Origin: Methylophaga sp. | GTDB taxonomy: Bacteria; Pseudomonadota; Gammaproteobacteria; Nitrosococcales; Methylophagaceae | Length of the DNA: 64,000 bases | NCBI GenBank assembly: GCA_002733715.2 | Contig: NVWQ02000010.1 | Location: 96,049 to 160,048, forward strand | Direction: 5' to 3' | Program-made: the position numbers and the translations under genes | The notes under the pieces: model-generated | Databases searched by the model: none | What the model was told of the DNA's origin: nothing | The model's input: the letters and a program-made list of their open reading frames with translations, nothing else | In this document: positions 1-8,417 of the stretch, piece by piece | How positions within the stretch are numbered: the first letter of the stretch is position 1 | Layout: every line of letters begins with the position of its first letter

Positions 1-1
1 G

Positions 2-106
2 AAAGAAAAATTAGTTGGTTTAGAGCGTGTGTTGGAAGACGACGATGAAGGTGAAGATAGCTCTGATTTTGAAGGTGAAGAAGGCGAAACTACAACTGAA
101 GAGTAA
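2..106 (+). CDS. gyrA: DNA gyrase subunit A, C-terminal end (partial)
   Basis: Only the last 34 codons are in the window. The reading frame starting at base 2 gives a peptide beginning KEKLVGLERV and running into an acidic Asp/Glu-rich tail before TAA at 104-106. The 'E-x-V/L-V-G-L-x-R-V' segment followed by an acidic tail is the usual end of gammaproteobacterial GyrA, which wraps DNA during supercoiling. The stop lies 8 bases before pheA, so the two genes are probably cotranscribed. In many relatives serC lies between gyrA and pheA; here it does not. The identification rests on a short tail, so it is good but not certain. Confidence 0.75.
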   Translation, partial: KEKLVGLERVLEDDDEGEDSSDFEGEEGETTTEE

Positions 107-114
107 CGTTAAAC

Positions 115-1212
115 ATGGTTAAAAATGTGCACGAACAACAAGCTTTGCAGGGTATTCGACAAAAGATCGATGCTATTGATTTGCAAGTTCAAGACTTGTT
201 AAACAAACGTGTGGAGATGGCTCAAGAAGTAGCACAAATCAAAATTGCTAATGGTGAGCAAACTGATTTCTATCGGCCTGATCGTGAAGCAATGGTGTTG
301 CGACAGGTTATGGAGCGCAATGAAGGCCCACTAGATGATAAAGAAATGGCACGATTGTTCCGTGAAATTATGTCATCTTGCCTAGCGGCAGAAAAACCAT
401 TACAAGTTGCCTACTTAGGGCCTGAAGGTTCATTCACCCAAGCTGCTGCATTAAAGCAATTTGGTGGCGCAGTTGACTTACAGTCAATGGCTACTATCGC
501 CGATGTTTTCCATGTAGTTGAAGTCGGTGGTGCAAACTATGGCGTTGTGCCTGTTGAAAACTCAACAGAAGGCATGGTGTCACATACCTTAGACCGACTA
601 TCACACTCACTATTGAAAATTAATGGTGAAGTGTCCCTTCGTATTCATCATTATTTGTTAAGTAAATCTACAGATTTATCAGCTATTACAAAGATTTATG
701 CCCATCCACAGGCCTTAGCTCAATGTCGTCATTGGTTAGCAGAGTTTTTACCCAACTGCGAATTAACCCCTGTCAGTAGTAATTCAGAAGCTGCAAAGAA
801 AGTGACTAGTGAGTCTAATTCAGCTGCAATTGCAGCTGATCGTGCTGCTGAAATATATGATTTATCAGTACTGGCGAGTAATATTGAAGACGAAGCTAGT
901 AATACCACCCGATTTATTGTGATCGGTGAGCAAAATGTCGAACCTTCGGGATCGGATAAGACAGCACTGCTTGTTTCAACAAAAAACAAACCTGGTGCAT
1001 TGCAAACGATCCTTAAACCGCTAGCTGAGAAAGGTATCAGCATGACACGTATTGAGTCACGTCCATCTAGGCAAGGTGTATGGGAATATGTGTTTTTCAT
1101 TGATATTGAAGGTCATAGCCAAGATAAATCGGTAGCAGATGCATTAGCGATTTTGGAGCAAGAATCTGCAATGTGTCGTGTATTAGGCTCCTATCCAAAG
1201 GCTGTTTTGTAA
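115..1212 (+). CDS. pheA: Bifunctional chorismate mutase/prephenate dehydratase (P-protein)
   Basis: The enzyme converts chorismate to prephenate and then to phenylpyruvate in phenylalanine synthesis in the cytoplasm. The 365-residue product has the three expected parts in order. An AroQ-type chorismate mutase helical domain lies at about residues 8-90. The prephenate dehydratase domain at about 97-275 starts with [11 protein letters not shown] and contains the ESRP/TRF-type segments (TTRFIVIG). A C-terminal ACT regulatory domain at about 285-360 contains the ESRPS phenylalanine-binding motif. The length is normal. ATG at 115 is the first start after the upstream stop. The stop overlaps the ispH start (TAATG), which suggests translational coupling. 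Feedback inhibition by phenylalanine through the ACT domain is expected from the family. Confidence 0.96.
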   Translation: MVKNVHEQQALQGIRQKIDAIDLQVQDLLNKRVEMAQEVAQIKIANGEQTDFYRPDREAMVLRQVMERNEGPLDDKEMARLFREIMSSCLAAEKPLQVAYLGPEGSFTQAAALKQFGGAVDLQSMATIADVFHVVEVGGANYGVVPVENSTEGMVSHTLDRLSHSLLKINGEVSLRIHHYLLSKSTDLSAITKIYAHPQALAQCRHWLAEFLPNCELTPVSSNSEAAKKVTSESNSAAIAADRAAEIYDLSVLASNIEDEASNTTRFIVIGEQNVEPSGSDKTALLVSTKNKPGALQTILKPLAEKGISMTRIESRPSRQGVWEYVFFIDIEGHSQDKSVADALAILEQESAMCRVLGSYPKAVL

Positions 1213-2165
1213 TGAAACTCATTCTTGCTAACCCACGAGGATTTTGTGCGGGTGTTGATCGTGCGATTGAAATTGTTGAGCGCGCTCTAGAATTATTTGA
1301 TGCGCCAATTTATGTGCGCCATGAAGTTGTACATAATAGGTTTGTAGTCGATGGTTTACGTGAAAAGGGTGCTATTTTTATTGAAGAATTATCAGATGTA
1401 CCTGATAACAGTACATTAATTTTTAGTGCGCATGGCGTATCGAAAAAAGTCCAAGCAGAGGGCAAGCTTCGTGGCTTAAAAGTGTTCGATGCCACTTGTC
1501 CCTTAGTAACAAAAGTACATATGGAAGTGGCAAGGTATGAAAAACAAGGGCGTGAATGTGTATTGATTGGTCATGCGGGTCATCCTGAAGTAGAGGGTAC
1601 AATGGGGCAATATACTTCGGAAGAAGGCGGTATGTACCTGGTGGAGACGCCGGAAGATGTTGCTAAACTTCAAGTTAAAAACCCAGATGATTTGGCCTTT
1701 GTAACGCAAACAACCCTATCGATGGATGATGCCTCAATTGTGATTGATGCTTTACGAAAATATTTTCCGAAGATCAGTGGGCCTCGTAAAAATGACATTT
1801 GTTATGCAACACAAAATCGCCAAGATGCGGTGAAAAACATGGCAAAAAAATGTGATATAATGTTTGTTGTAGGTTCAAGAAACAGCTCTAATTCCAATCG
1901 CTTACGAGAGCTATCTGATAAGTTGGGTACGGTATCATATTTGATTGATGATGCAGAAGATATTAATTCAGAATGGTTAAATAATAAGCAGGTGGTTGGC
2001 GTAACTGCGGGTGCATCAGCACCTGAAATATTAGTTCAACAAGTTGTCGACCGCTTAAAAGAGTTAGGTGTGACCCAGGCCGACGAAGATCAAGGACAAC
2101 GTGAAACGGTAGAGTTTTCACTGCCCAAAGAGTTGAAGATAGATATTTCTAGGCTTTCTCAATAA
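1212..2165 (+). CDS. ispH: 4-hydroxy-3-methylbut-2-enyl diphosphate reductase
   Basis: Final enzyme of the non-mevalonate isoprenoid pathway; it reduces HMBPP to IPP and DMAPP with a [4Fe-4S] cluster. The start at 1212 is chosen because it gives [18 protein letters not shown], the standard IspH beginning, and a 317-residue protein of normal length. An upstream in-frame start at 1173 would run through the end of pheA. The three cluster cysteines are visible in the motifs GFCAGV (about residue 12), DATCPLV (about 96) and ICYATQ (about 197). The start codon shares a base with the pheA stop. The pairing with pheA is not a pathway link and may only reflect cotranscription. Confidence 0.97.
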   Translation: MKLILANPRGFCAGVDRAIEIVERALELFDAPIYVRHEVVHNRFVVDGLREKGAIFIEELSDVPDNSTLIFSAHGVSKKVQAEGKLRGLKVFDATCPLVTKVHMEVARYEKQGRECVLIGHAGHPEVEGTMGQYTSEEGGMYLVETPEDVAKLQVKNPDDLAFVTQTTLSMDDASIVIDALRKYFPKISGPRKNDICYATQNRQDAVKNMAKKCDIMFVVGSRNSSNSNRLRELSDKLGTVSYLIDDAEDINSEWLNNKQVVGVTAGASAPEILVQQVVDRLKELGVTQADEDQGQRETVEFSLPKELKIDISRLSQ

Positions 2166-2174
2166 CATTTTGCT

Positions 2175-3593
2175 GTGACCACTTCTTTTTTACCTGTTTT
2201 CCTTTGGACTGATGGTTTAATTTATCTGCTTATAACAGTGGTTGTCGCGAGTATATTTTATATTCGCAAACACGCTCATCTAGCTGCACCATGGAAATTA
2301 GTATTTCAGCGCAAACGTGGTGTGATTTCAGTTATGATTTTGCTATGTTATGTTGCTATTGGATTGCTTGATTCTGTGCATTTCCGAGAAGCGTTACCCA
2401 AAACGTTAGACAACGAATCACAACATTATTCAACCGAAGTAATTACCTTGTTAGATCTAGCGGTAACACCGTTACGTAAGCAAGTTGAAAAAACCTATTC
2501 TGCTCCACTTGCTACGCATTTATTTGTGCGTGAAATACAATCATCAGTGAACGGCAACACCGAGTACAGTTACCCTGAATTAGCGTTTTCTGGTTCTCAT
2601 TTAGCTAACTTATCTGGAAAATGGCTAGACATAAAAAATACTGTAATTAATAGTACTTTTAAAGGCTTGTCAGTCTGGATATTTGCGTGCCTGTTGCTTT
2701 CTTTTTTAATTGCAAAACGACAGCATATAAGTTTTAAGGAAACACTTTCTAGAATTTTAGCGGGTGATTATCTCTATCCAATAAAAACGGTATTTTTTGT
2801 TCTTTTACTATTAATTCTAGTCACAATTAATATTGCAGGATTAAGTATTGATTATCATGTGATGGGAACCGATAAAGTCGGGCAGGATGTACTGTATCAA
2901 ACATTGAAAAGTGACAGGACAGGGCTTGTTATTGGCACGCTTACTACTTTGGTTATGTTGCCACTAGCTTTGTTTATGGGAATTGCTGCAGGTTATTTCA
3001 AAGGTTGGGCAGATGATGTTATTCAGTATATTTATACCACGTTAAATTCTATCCCCAGTGTATTGCTCATTGCAGCAGCAGTTTTAATGTTACAAGTGTA
3101 TATGAATAATCACGCAGAGAATTTTATTACCGTGGCTGAGCGGGCAGATATGCGATTATTGTTTTTGTGTTTGATTTTAGGGCTGACCAGTTGGACAGGC
3201 CTATGCAGAATATTACGAGGTGAGACATTAAAGCTACGTGACGTAGACTATGTGCTAGCAGCACGCTCTTTGGGTGTGGGCAGCTTTAGTATACTTCACC
3301 GCCATATATTGCCTAATTTAATGCATATAGTGATGATAGCCATCGTATTAGATTTCAGTGGACTAGTGTTAGTTGAAGCTGTCTTATCATATGTGGGAGT
3401 AGGGGTCGATCCATCAATGAATAGTTGGGGTAATATGATCAATAGTGCTCGATTAGAAATGGCACGTGAACCTATTGTTTGGTGGTCATTAACAACGGCC
3501 TTCTTTTCTATGTTTATATTAGTATTATCAGCAAACTTATTTGCCGATGTTGTGCGTGATGCTTTCGATCCCAGAGCGCAAACTGCAAGATGA
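2175..3593 (+). CDS. OppC/DppC-type peptide ABC transporter permease with long N-terminal extension
   Basis: Inner-membrane permease of the binding-protein-dependent transport family. The C-terminal half (about residues 225-465) has the OppC-type layout, with the conserved cytoplasmic coupling segment DYVLAARSLGVGSFSILHRH followed by ILPN near residues 360-383. The first ~220 residues carry extra transmembrane segments and a soluble stretch; YejE-like members of this group also have N-terminal extensions. The start is GTG at 2175, ten bases after the ispH stop. It overlaps the ATPase gene by four bases. These transporters normally need two different permeases and a substrate-binding protein, and neither partner is encoded nearby. 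The substrate is unknown; oligopeptides or microcin-like peptides are guesses from the family. Confidence 0.85.
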   Translation: MTTSFLPVFLWTDGLIYLLITVVVASIFYIRKHAHLAAPWKLVFQRKRGVISVMILLCYVAIGLLDSVHFREALPKTLDNESQHYSTEVITLLDLAVTPLRKQVEKTYSAPLATHLFVREIQSSVNGNTEYSYPELAFSGSHLANLSGKWLDIKNTVINSTFKGLSVWIFACLLLSFLIAKRQHISFKETLSRILAGDYLYPIKTVFFVLLLLILVTINIAGLSIDYHVMGTDKVGQDVLYQTLKSDRTGLVIGTLTTLVMLPLALFMGIAAGYFKGWADDVIQYIYTTLNSIPSVLLIAAAVLMLQVYMNNHAENFITVAERADMRLLFLCLILGLTSWTGLCRILRGETLKLRDVDYVLAARSLGVGSFSILHRHILPNLMHIVMIAIVLDFSGLVLVEAVLSYVGVGVDPSMNSWGNMINSARLEMAREPIVWWSLTTAFFSMFILVLSANLFADVVRDAFDPRAQTAR

Positions 3594-5593
3594 CGACAGC
3601 ATTATTACAGGTCAGTGGACTGAAAACGTGGTTGGGCGATAAAGAACAGCCTTTACGTGCTGTAGATGGGATTGATTTTACTATTAAGCAAGGTGAAACC
3701 TTTGCTCTTTTAGGCGAATCAGGCTGCGGTAAATCGATGACGGCATTGTCACTACTTCGGCTAAATCCGCAACCCGCTAGCCGCATTGAAGCCGGTCAAG
3801 TACTTTTCAACAATCAAGACTTATTATCATTATCAGAGTTAGAAATGGAAAGCATACGAGGTCGTCGTATTGCGATGATTTTTCAGGAACCGCAAAGCTC
3901 GCTTAACCCTGTTTTGTCGGTGGCTCAGCAAATAGCCGAATGCTTGCAGTGGCGTAACTATTCTAAACAGCAGCGGCATAATAAAATTATCAACTTATTA
4001 GAATCAGTAGGAATCGCTGATCCACAACAGCGTATACATGCTTATCCTCATCAGTTATCAGGTGGGATGAAGCAACGAGTAATGATTGCAATGGCACTGG
4101 CAGGCGAGCCAGATTTACTAATTGCTGATGAACCTACCACAGCATTAGATGTAACGATTCAAGCTCAAATATTAGATTTATTAAAAGACATACAAGCTAA
4201 AACAGGCATGGCAATATTATTGATTAGTCATGATTTAGCCGTTGTTTCCCAAATAGCAGATCATGTGGCTGTGATGTATGCTGGCCAGATCATCGAAACA
4301 GCAACAAGCAAACAGTTTTTTGAAAAGCCACAGCATCCCTATTCGCAGAAGTTATTTGATGCTTTACCTACACAACAAAAACGGCATCTTCGGTTGAATA
4401 TAATCAAAGGCCAAGTACCTAAGCTTGATCAAATATTTGAAGGCTGTAGATTTGCCGCACGTTGTGAATATGTTGAGCAGCGTTGTCATCATCAAATACC
4501 TAATTGGTATAACAATGAAAAATACAGTGTACGTTGCCACTTGTTTGGTGATGAACCATTAAATAACAAACCATTTGAAGATGAAGTGGAGCATTTCTCT
4601 CCCTTGTCTGAGGTAATTCCAACCGAGAAAATAGTATTAGAATTGAAGTCAATTTCTGTCTATTTCCCTATTAGAAAAGGTTTATTTCAACGGCTAGTTG
4701 GAAATGTACGCGCTGTAGATGACGTTAGTTTAACGTTACATCAGGCTGAAACGGTTGCCTTAGTAGGAGAATCTGGCTGCGGCAAGACAACATTTTCCAA
4801 AGGAATTTTACAATTAATACCTTTAACCGATGGAAAAATTAATTATCTCGGTAGTAAATTAAATGGCTTACCAGAACGACAGTTAAAGCATTATCGCTCA
4901 GCGATACAAATGATATTTCAAGATCCCTTTTCATCAATGAATCCTAGAATGACCATAACTCAGATTATTGAAGAAGCTATGTTAGCAAAACGTGAACAAA
5001 GTGGGCCCTTAGCTAGGCAGAATAAAGTGAGTGAATTGCTAGAAAGAGTTGGCCTCCCGTCAGATATAAAGCATCGGTATCCGCACGAGTTTTCTGGGGG
5101 GCAACGACAACGAATATGCATTGCAAGATCATTAGCATCTGAACCTAAAGTGATTATTTGTGATGAACCAACGAGTGCATTAGATGTGTCTGTACAAGCG
5201 CAAATCCTTAATTTGTTACGCGATATACAGTATGAATATGGATTAAGCTATTTATTCATCAGCCATAATATTGCAGTAGTAAACTATTTGGCTCACCGCG
5301 TGGCAGTAATGTATCTGGGTCGTATTGTAGAACAAGGTGATCGCGATAAAGTGTTAAATTCACCGAAACATCCCTATACGCAGGCCTTGTTATCTGCTGT
5401 TCCACAAATAAATAAAGATAAACAAACAGATGTCATTCGTTTAGAAGGGGAATTGCCGTCGGCAAGTAATCCGCCTAGTGGCTGCCATTTTCATCAGCGT
5501 TGCCCACAAGTTATGCCTGTTTGTAGGCAGGAATACCCACAACAAACCGTATTGTCAGATGGCCATGAGGTACGATGCTTTTTGTACGGATAA
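3590..5593 (+). CDS. Peptide ABC transporter, fused double ATP-binding protein (YejF/GsiA-like)
   Basis: A 667-residue protein with two complete nucleotide-binding domains in tandem. The first has Walker A GESGCGKS (about residue 42), signature LSGGMKQR and Walker B LLIADEPT. The second has Walker A GESGCGKT (about residue 396), signature FSGGQRQR and Walker B VIICDEPT. Each domain ends with the oligopeptide-transporter C-terminal region containing Cys-rich FAARC/FHQRC segments that are typical of Opp/Dpp ATPases. It overlaps the permease gene by ATGA, so the two are translationally coupled. It powers transport across the inner membrane. The closest architecture is YejF of the YejABEF system, but yejA and yejB homologues are not here. 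Confidence 0.92.
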   Translation: MTTALLQVSGLKTWLGDKEQPLRAVDGIDFTIKQGETFALLGESGCGKSMTALSLLRLNPQPASRIEAGQVLFNNQDLLSLSELEMESIRGRRIAMIFQEPQSSLNPVLSVAQQIAECLQWRNYSKQQRHNKIINLLESVGIADPQQRIHAYPHQLSGGMKQRVMIAMALAGEPDLLIADEPTTALDVTIQAQILDLLKDIQAKTGMAILLISHDLAVVSQIADHVAVMYAGQIIETATSKQFFEKPQHPYSQKLFDALPTQQKRHLRLNIIKGQVPKLDQIFEGCRFAARCEYVEQRCHHQIPNWYNNEKYSVRCHLFGDEPLNNKPFEDEVEHFSPLSEVIPTEKIVLELKSISVYFPIRKGLFQRLVGNVRAVDDVSLTLHQAETVALVGESGCGKTTFSKGILQLIPLTDGKINYLGSKLNGLPERQLKHYRSAIQMIFQDPFSSMNPRMTITQIIEEAMLAKREQSGPLARQNKVSELLERVGLPSDIKHRYPHEFSGGQRQRICIARSLASEPKVIICDEPTSALDVSVQAQILNLLRDIQYEYGLSYLFISHNIAVVNYLAHRVAVMYLGRIVEQGDRDKVLNSPKHPYTQALLSAVPQINKDKQTDVIRLEGELPSASNPPSGCHFHQRCPQVMPVCRQEYPQQTVLSDGHEVRCFLYG

Positions 5594-5693
5594 ACTAGCT
5601 CAATTATCAGCCCGAACATTGAGATAGGTCTTAAGCTAAAATGTAGGATCTCTCTGGCGAGATAACAGTAAAAAAATTATAAGGAAGAAAAAA

Positions 5694-5951
5694 ATGGATA
5701 AACAAACACAATTAGAACTTGAAGCGGCTGCATTTCGTCGTTTAACCGCGCATTTACAAGAACATACCGATGTGCAAAATATTGACTTAATGAATTTAGC
5801 TGGTTTTTGTCGTAACTGCCTATCTAAATGGTATTTGGCAGCTGCAGAAGATAAAGGCTTGGATGTCGATTATGAACAAGCCCGTGAACATGTTTATGGC
5901 ATGCCTTATGATGATTGGAAAGACAAATACCAAACAGGGCCTAAACGCTAG
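5694..5951 (+). CDS. DUF1244 family protein
   Basis: An 85-residue soluble protein with the hallmark segment LAGFCRNCLSKWY at about residues 41-53 and a C-terminal GMPYDDWK motif. Both are characteristic of DUF1244, a small alpha-helical family found widely in proteobacteria whose role is not established. A clear ribosome-binding site (AAGGAAG) lies a few bases before the ATG. The two cysteines in the C-R-N-C motif could bind metal, but that is inference. Its stop runs into the convergent end of the anti-sigma gene (four-base overlap). Confidence 0.88.
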   Translation: MDKQTQLELEAAAFRRLTAHLQEHTDVQNIDLMNLAGFCRNCLSKWYLAAAEDKGLDVDYEQAREHVYGMPYDDWKDKYQTGPKR

Positions 5952-6190
5952 TGATTATGATTTTTACATAGGTTATGTAGTTTTTCAGCTAATACTTTAG
6001 TATCAGTCGCGTCATTTTCTTTAGGTTTTGATACAGTAACAATTGAAATGGTAGAACGGATTTGTTGTAAATAATTACGGCAGCAGCTGCACATTAGCAG
6101 GTGAAAAAATAGACCCACACGTTTGCCTAACGGCAAGTCGCCATCAATATAGTCGTTCACTTCGTCTGCAATGTCTTTACATTGATACAT
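5948..6190 (-). CDS. Zinc-finger anti-sigma factor (zf-HC2/ZAS type)
   Basis: An 80-residue soluble protein. It has the zinc anti-sigma signature H-x3-C-x2-C at His30, Cys34 and Cys37, in the segment FFHLLMCSCC, preceded by the usual short helix with DYIDGDLP. Proteins of this type bind the ECF sigma factor encoded just upstream and release it on oxidative or metal stress, when the Cys/Zn centre changes. The gene begins immediately after the sigma-factor stop, so the pair is one operon. There is no transmembrane segment, so sensing would be cytoplasmic. The identity of the signal is inferred from the adjacent Cys-peptide and methionine sulfoxide reductase genes. Confidence 0.85.
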   Translation of the reverse strand: MYQCKDIADEVNDYIDGDLPLGKRVGLFFHLLMCSCCRNYLQQIRSTISIVTVSKPKENDATDTKVLAEKLHNLCKNHNH

Positions 6191-6805
6191 TTACGTATTG
6201 TCCTGATATTTCTCTATGCATTGGTGCAATGTTGTTCGAGCCCTGTGCAGCAATACCCGTACATTAGACGCGGATACATCAAGAATGTTACAGATTTCTT
6301 TCATTTCAATGCCTTCCATGTCATATAAGGTTAATACGGCACGCTGTTGAGCTGGCAATTGTTGGAAGCTGTGTTCTATGATTGATTGTAACTGATCGTT
6401 AGCTAATAGTGCTTCAGGCGTGGCTTGCTCCCATGCAAACACATCATCATATCGATGGCCAATGTTATCAAATTTGTCTGATGATACTGATTGCCAGCCT
6501 TCATCTAAAGAACTATGTCTATTTTCTCGGCGGACACGACTTTTTGCACCGTTGCTTACAATATGGAGTAGCCATGTTTTTAACGACGAACGGCCTTCAA
6601 ATTTTGGTAATGCCTTGATGGCTGAGATCCAAGCATCCTGCACAACCTCATCAGCAAAGGCTTCGCCAACAATAGCTCTCGCTACAGATATCATAAGATT
6701 TTGGTATTCTGAAACCACTTTTTCAAAAGCGAGTTGTTCCCCGTCAATTAACTGTTTAATTAAACGTCGTTCATCCCGTGATTTTAATTTTGGAAAAAAA
6801 TTCAT
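6191..6805 (-). CDS. ECF-type RNA polymerase sigma factor
   Basis: A 204-residue protein with the two-domain ECF layout. Sigma region 2 is at about residues 25-95, including the DEVVQDAWISAIKAL and FEGRSSLKTWLLHI segments. Region 4 is at about residues 140-195, with LPAQQRAVLTLYDMEGIEMKEIC... ASNVRVLLHRAR, the helix-turn-helix that reads the -35 element. It is transcribed divergently from the hvfA-like genes, from which it is separated by about 100 bases, and is followed directly by its zinc anti-sigma factor. ECF factors usually control the neighbouring operon, so the secreted Cys-peptide genes are the natural target. ATG at 6805 has only a weak ribosome-binding site. Confidence 0.93.
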   Translation of the reverse strand: MNFFPKLKSRDERRLIKQLIDGEQLAFEKVVSEYQNLMISVARAIVGEAFADEVVQDAWISAIKALPKFEGRSSLKTWLLHIVSNGAKSRVRRENRHSSLDEGWQSVSSDKFDNIGHRYDDVFAWEQATPEALLANDQLQSIIEHSFQQLPAQQRAVLTLYDMEGIEMKEICNILDVSASNVRVLLHRARTTLHQCIEKYQDNT

Positions 6806-6811
6806 TTGATT

Positions 6812-6839
6812 TGTAACAAATCCATTTTATGGGTGTCTA
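6812..6839 (+). promoter_or_regulatory. Candidate ECF-sigma promoter for the hvfA-like operon
   Basis: In the 101-base gap between the divergent sigma gene and hvfA1 there is TGTAAC at 6812-6817, then 17 bases, then GTCTA at 6835-6839. ECF factors commonly use a -35 element with an AAC core and a -10 element of the CGTCTA kind at 16-17 bp spacing. It would give a 5' leader of roughly 60 bases before the ATG at 6907. The match is by eye only. Confidence 0.4.
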
Positions 6840-6906
6840 TGTTAGCAAGCTGGGTCATGTAATGATCAGTTATTTTTTAATTATCACAATACTATAGGAA
6901 ATTATT

Positions 6907-7308
6907 ATGTCTATTACTACTAAAAAAACAACAATTGCACTAGTTGCGGGTACTGCATTAACTGCTGGTCTTGCATTATCTCCAATGATGGTCAGTGCTG
7001 AAACTGCCAACCCATTTGCATCTGCTGAATTATCTAGTGGTTATATGCAACTTGCAGAAGGAAACTGTGGCGAAAACATGAAAAAAGACGCTGAAGCCAA
7101 ATGCGGTGCCAATATGAAAGATAAAGCTGAGCATGAAGCGAAATGTGGCGAAAACATGAAAAAAGACGCTGAAGCTAAATGCGGTGCCAATATGAAAGAT
7201 AAAGCTGAGCATGAAGGCAAATGCGGCGAAAATATGAAAGACAACACCGGTAAAATGAAGGATGGCAAGTGTGGTGAAGCTAAATGTGGTGCTAACAAGA
7301 AAAAATAA
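6907..7308 (+). CDS. HvfA/bufferin-like secreted Cys-rich peptide precursor 1
   Basis: A 133-residue protein. Residues 1-31 form a signal peptide ending VSA-ET. The conserved block NPFASAELSSGYMQLAEG then leads into a Lys-rich tail with seven Cys-Gly motifs (N/K-C-G-E/A), several as EAKCG or EGKCG. This matches HvfA-type copper-binding ribosomally made peptides, in which the EGKCG cysteines are reported to be modified by the HvfB/HvfC enzymes. The core contains a 26-codon tandem duplication. The ribosome-binding site AGGA lies before the ATG. A paralogue follows after 18 bases, then an HvfX-like gene and msrPQ. No HvfB or HvfC gene is in the locus, so whether the cysteines are modified here is open. 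The function as a periplasmic metal (copper) sequestering peptide is inferred from the family. Confidence 0.85.
   Translation: MSITTKKTTIALVAGTALTAGLALSPMMVSAETANPFASAELSSGYMQLAEGNCGENMKKDAEAKCGANMKDKAEHEAKCGENMKKDAEAKCGANMKDKAEHEGKCGENMKDNTGKMKDGKCGEAKCGANKKK
7066..7221 (+). repeat. 78-bp tandem duplication inside hvfA1
   Basis: Bases 7066-7143 are repeated almost exactly at 7144-7221 (period 78 bases, 26 codons). Each unit encodes two Cys-Gly motifs. The near identity, including synonymous positions, points to a recent duplication that changed the number of metal-binding or modification sites. Confidence 0.85.
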
Positions 7309-7326
7309 TATTGTTAAGGGGCTGTC

Positions 7327-7683
7327 ATGAAAAATAAAATCATCAAAACAACCGTTGCAGTAGCTACCAGCACAATTTTAACGGCTGGTCTCGCATTATC
7401 GCCACTATTAGCCAGTGCTGACACTAATCCTTTTTCATCTGCTGAATTATCTAGTGGTTATCTGCAACTTGCTGAAGGTAAATGTGGCGGAAACATGAAA
7501 AAAGATGCTGAAGCAAAATGTGGTGCTAATAAAAAAGCTGAAGGCAAGTGTGGTGAAGCAAAATGTGGTGCTAACAAGAAAAAAGCTGAAGGAAAATGTG
7601 GAGAAGGAAAATGTGGTGCAAAGAAAATAGATAATGCATTTATGTCGCAAAACATCTCTTATAAAGCAGCGATGGACAAGTAA
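7327..7683 (+). CDS. HvfA/bufferin-like secreted Cys-rich peptide precursor 2
   Basis: A 118-residue paralogue of the preceding gene. The signal peptide ends near residue 31 (LLASA-DT), followed by the same NPFSSAELSSGYLQLAEG block and six Cys-Gly motifs, including exact EGKCGE and EGKCGA units. The C-terminus differs: a non-repetitive tail of about 20 residues without cysteine follows the last motif, and precursor 1 lacks it. It starts 18 bases after precursor 1 and is followed by a strong terminator. This suggests that the two precursors form their own transcript and can be made in excess over the downstream membrane genes. The role is inferred as for precursor 1. Confidence 0.85.
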   Translation: MKNKIIKTTVAVATSTILTAGLALSPLLASADTNPFSSAELSSGYLQLAEGKCGGNMKKDAEAKCGANKKAEGKCGEAKCGANKKKAEGKCGEGKCGAKKIDNAFMSQNISYKAAMDK

Positions 7684-7710
7684 TTTTCGATTGAGTATGT
7701 ATCAAATTTA

Positions 7711-7736
7711 AAAGGGCTCTGCGGAGCCCTTTTTTA
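7711..7736 (+). terminator. Rho-independent terminator after the hvfA pair
   Basis: The stem GGGCTC/GAGCCC (7714-7719 with 7724-7729) has a four-base loop, an A-rich 5' side and a run of T on the 3' side. It lies 28 bases past the hvfA2 stop and separates the peptide genes from the hvfX-like gene. Confidence 0.9.
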
Positions 7737-7817
7737 TAAAGCACCTTCATAAAGCTTTAGTGATAATTCAATTAATTCTGTTGTGTAAAATGTAGCAGTA
7801 TTAAAAAGGAGAAGAGA

Positions 7818-8402
7818 ATGTTTATATGTAAAGTCGCAAACACATTACAAAGTTTATTGAATAAAACACGTAGTATAGATTTTTTGGCGCCACTGGCTTT
7901 AAGGTTTTATTTAGCGCCAGTCTTTTGGATGGCATCAAACAATAAATGGAACCCATTTGATAGTGACAGTTCTTTACAAGGTACAATTGATTGGTTTGGT
8001 AATCCCGATTGGGGTTTAGGGTTACCTTTTCCCGAAATCATGGCACATTTAGCATGGGGTGCAGAATATTTTGGTGCAATTGCACTTGTTTTAGGCCTAG
8101 CTGTTCGCTGGGTGTCTATCCCCTTAATGGCGACAATGATTGTTGCGGCAGCCACAGTGCATTGGGGCAATGGCTGGCTGGCTATTGCTGAACCTAGCAT
8201 ACAGCTTGAAGCAGCTAGAACATTATTACAGGAGCACGGAAACTATGATTGGTTAACGGAAAATGGTCCTTTTGTTATTTTAAATAACGGTATTGAATTT
8301 GCTACCACTTATTTTATTATGTTATTAACATTATTCTTCATTGGTGCGGGTAAGTATTTCAGTGCTGATTATTGGATTTCTAAAAAATTCTCAAATTGCT
8401 AG
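7818..8402 (+). CDS. HvfX-like DoxX-family membrane protein
   Basis: A 194-residue integral membrane protein with four or more hydrophobic segments (about residues 25-42, 75-95, 100-118 and 158-178). It carries the conserved pieces LRFYLAPVFWMAS, WFGNPDWGLGLPFPE and TVHWGNGW seen in the DoxX proteins (HvfX) that accompany HvfA-type Cu-binding peptides. A strong ribosome-binding site (AGGAGAAGAG) precedes the ATG at 7818. In characterised loci HvfX sits beside HvfA, HvfB and HvfC; here it follows the two precursors and precedes msrPQ. The biochemical role of HvfX is not settled; a part in peptide maturation or redox chemistry at the inner membrane is assumed. The His in TVHW could be functional. 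Confidence 0.82.
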   Translation: MFICKVANTLQSLLNKTRSIDFLAPLALRFYLAPVFWMASNNKWNPFDSDSSLQGTIDWFGNPDWGLGLPFPEIMAHLAWGAEYFGAIALVLGLAVRWVSIPLMATMIVAAATVHWGNGWLAIAEPSIQLEAARTLLQEHGNYDWLTENGPFVILNNGIEFATTYFIMLLTLFFIGAGKYFSADYWISKKFSNC

Positions 8403-8417
8403 GTTTCGGAGACGATT

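Noticed and set aside
6810..6822. ATTTGTAACAAAT as a palindromic operator
   Set aside because: It has one central mismatch and coincides with the candidate ECF -35 box; a separate operator cannot be supported.
7041..7298. Minus-strand frames opposite the hvfA-like genes with Ser/Phe/His-rich repeats
   Set aside because: They mirror the codon repeats of the plus-strand peptides, which have signal peptides, ribosome-binding sites and a known family pattern.
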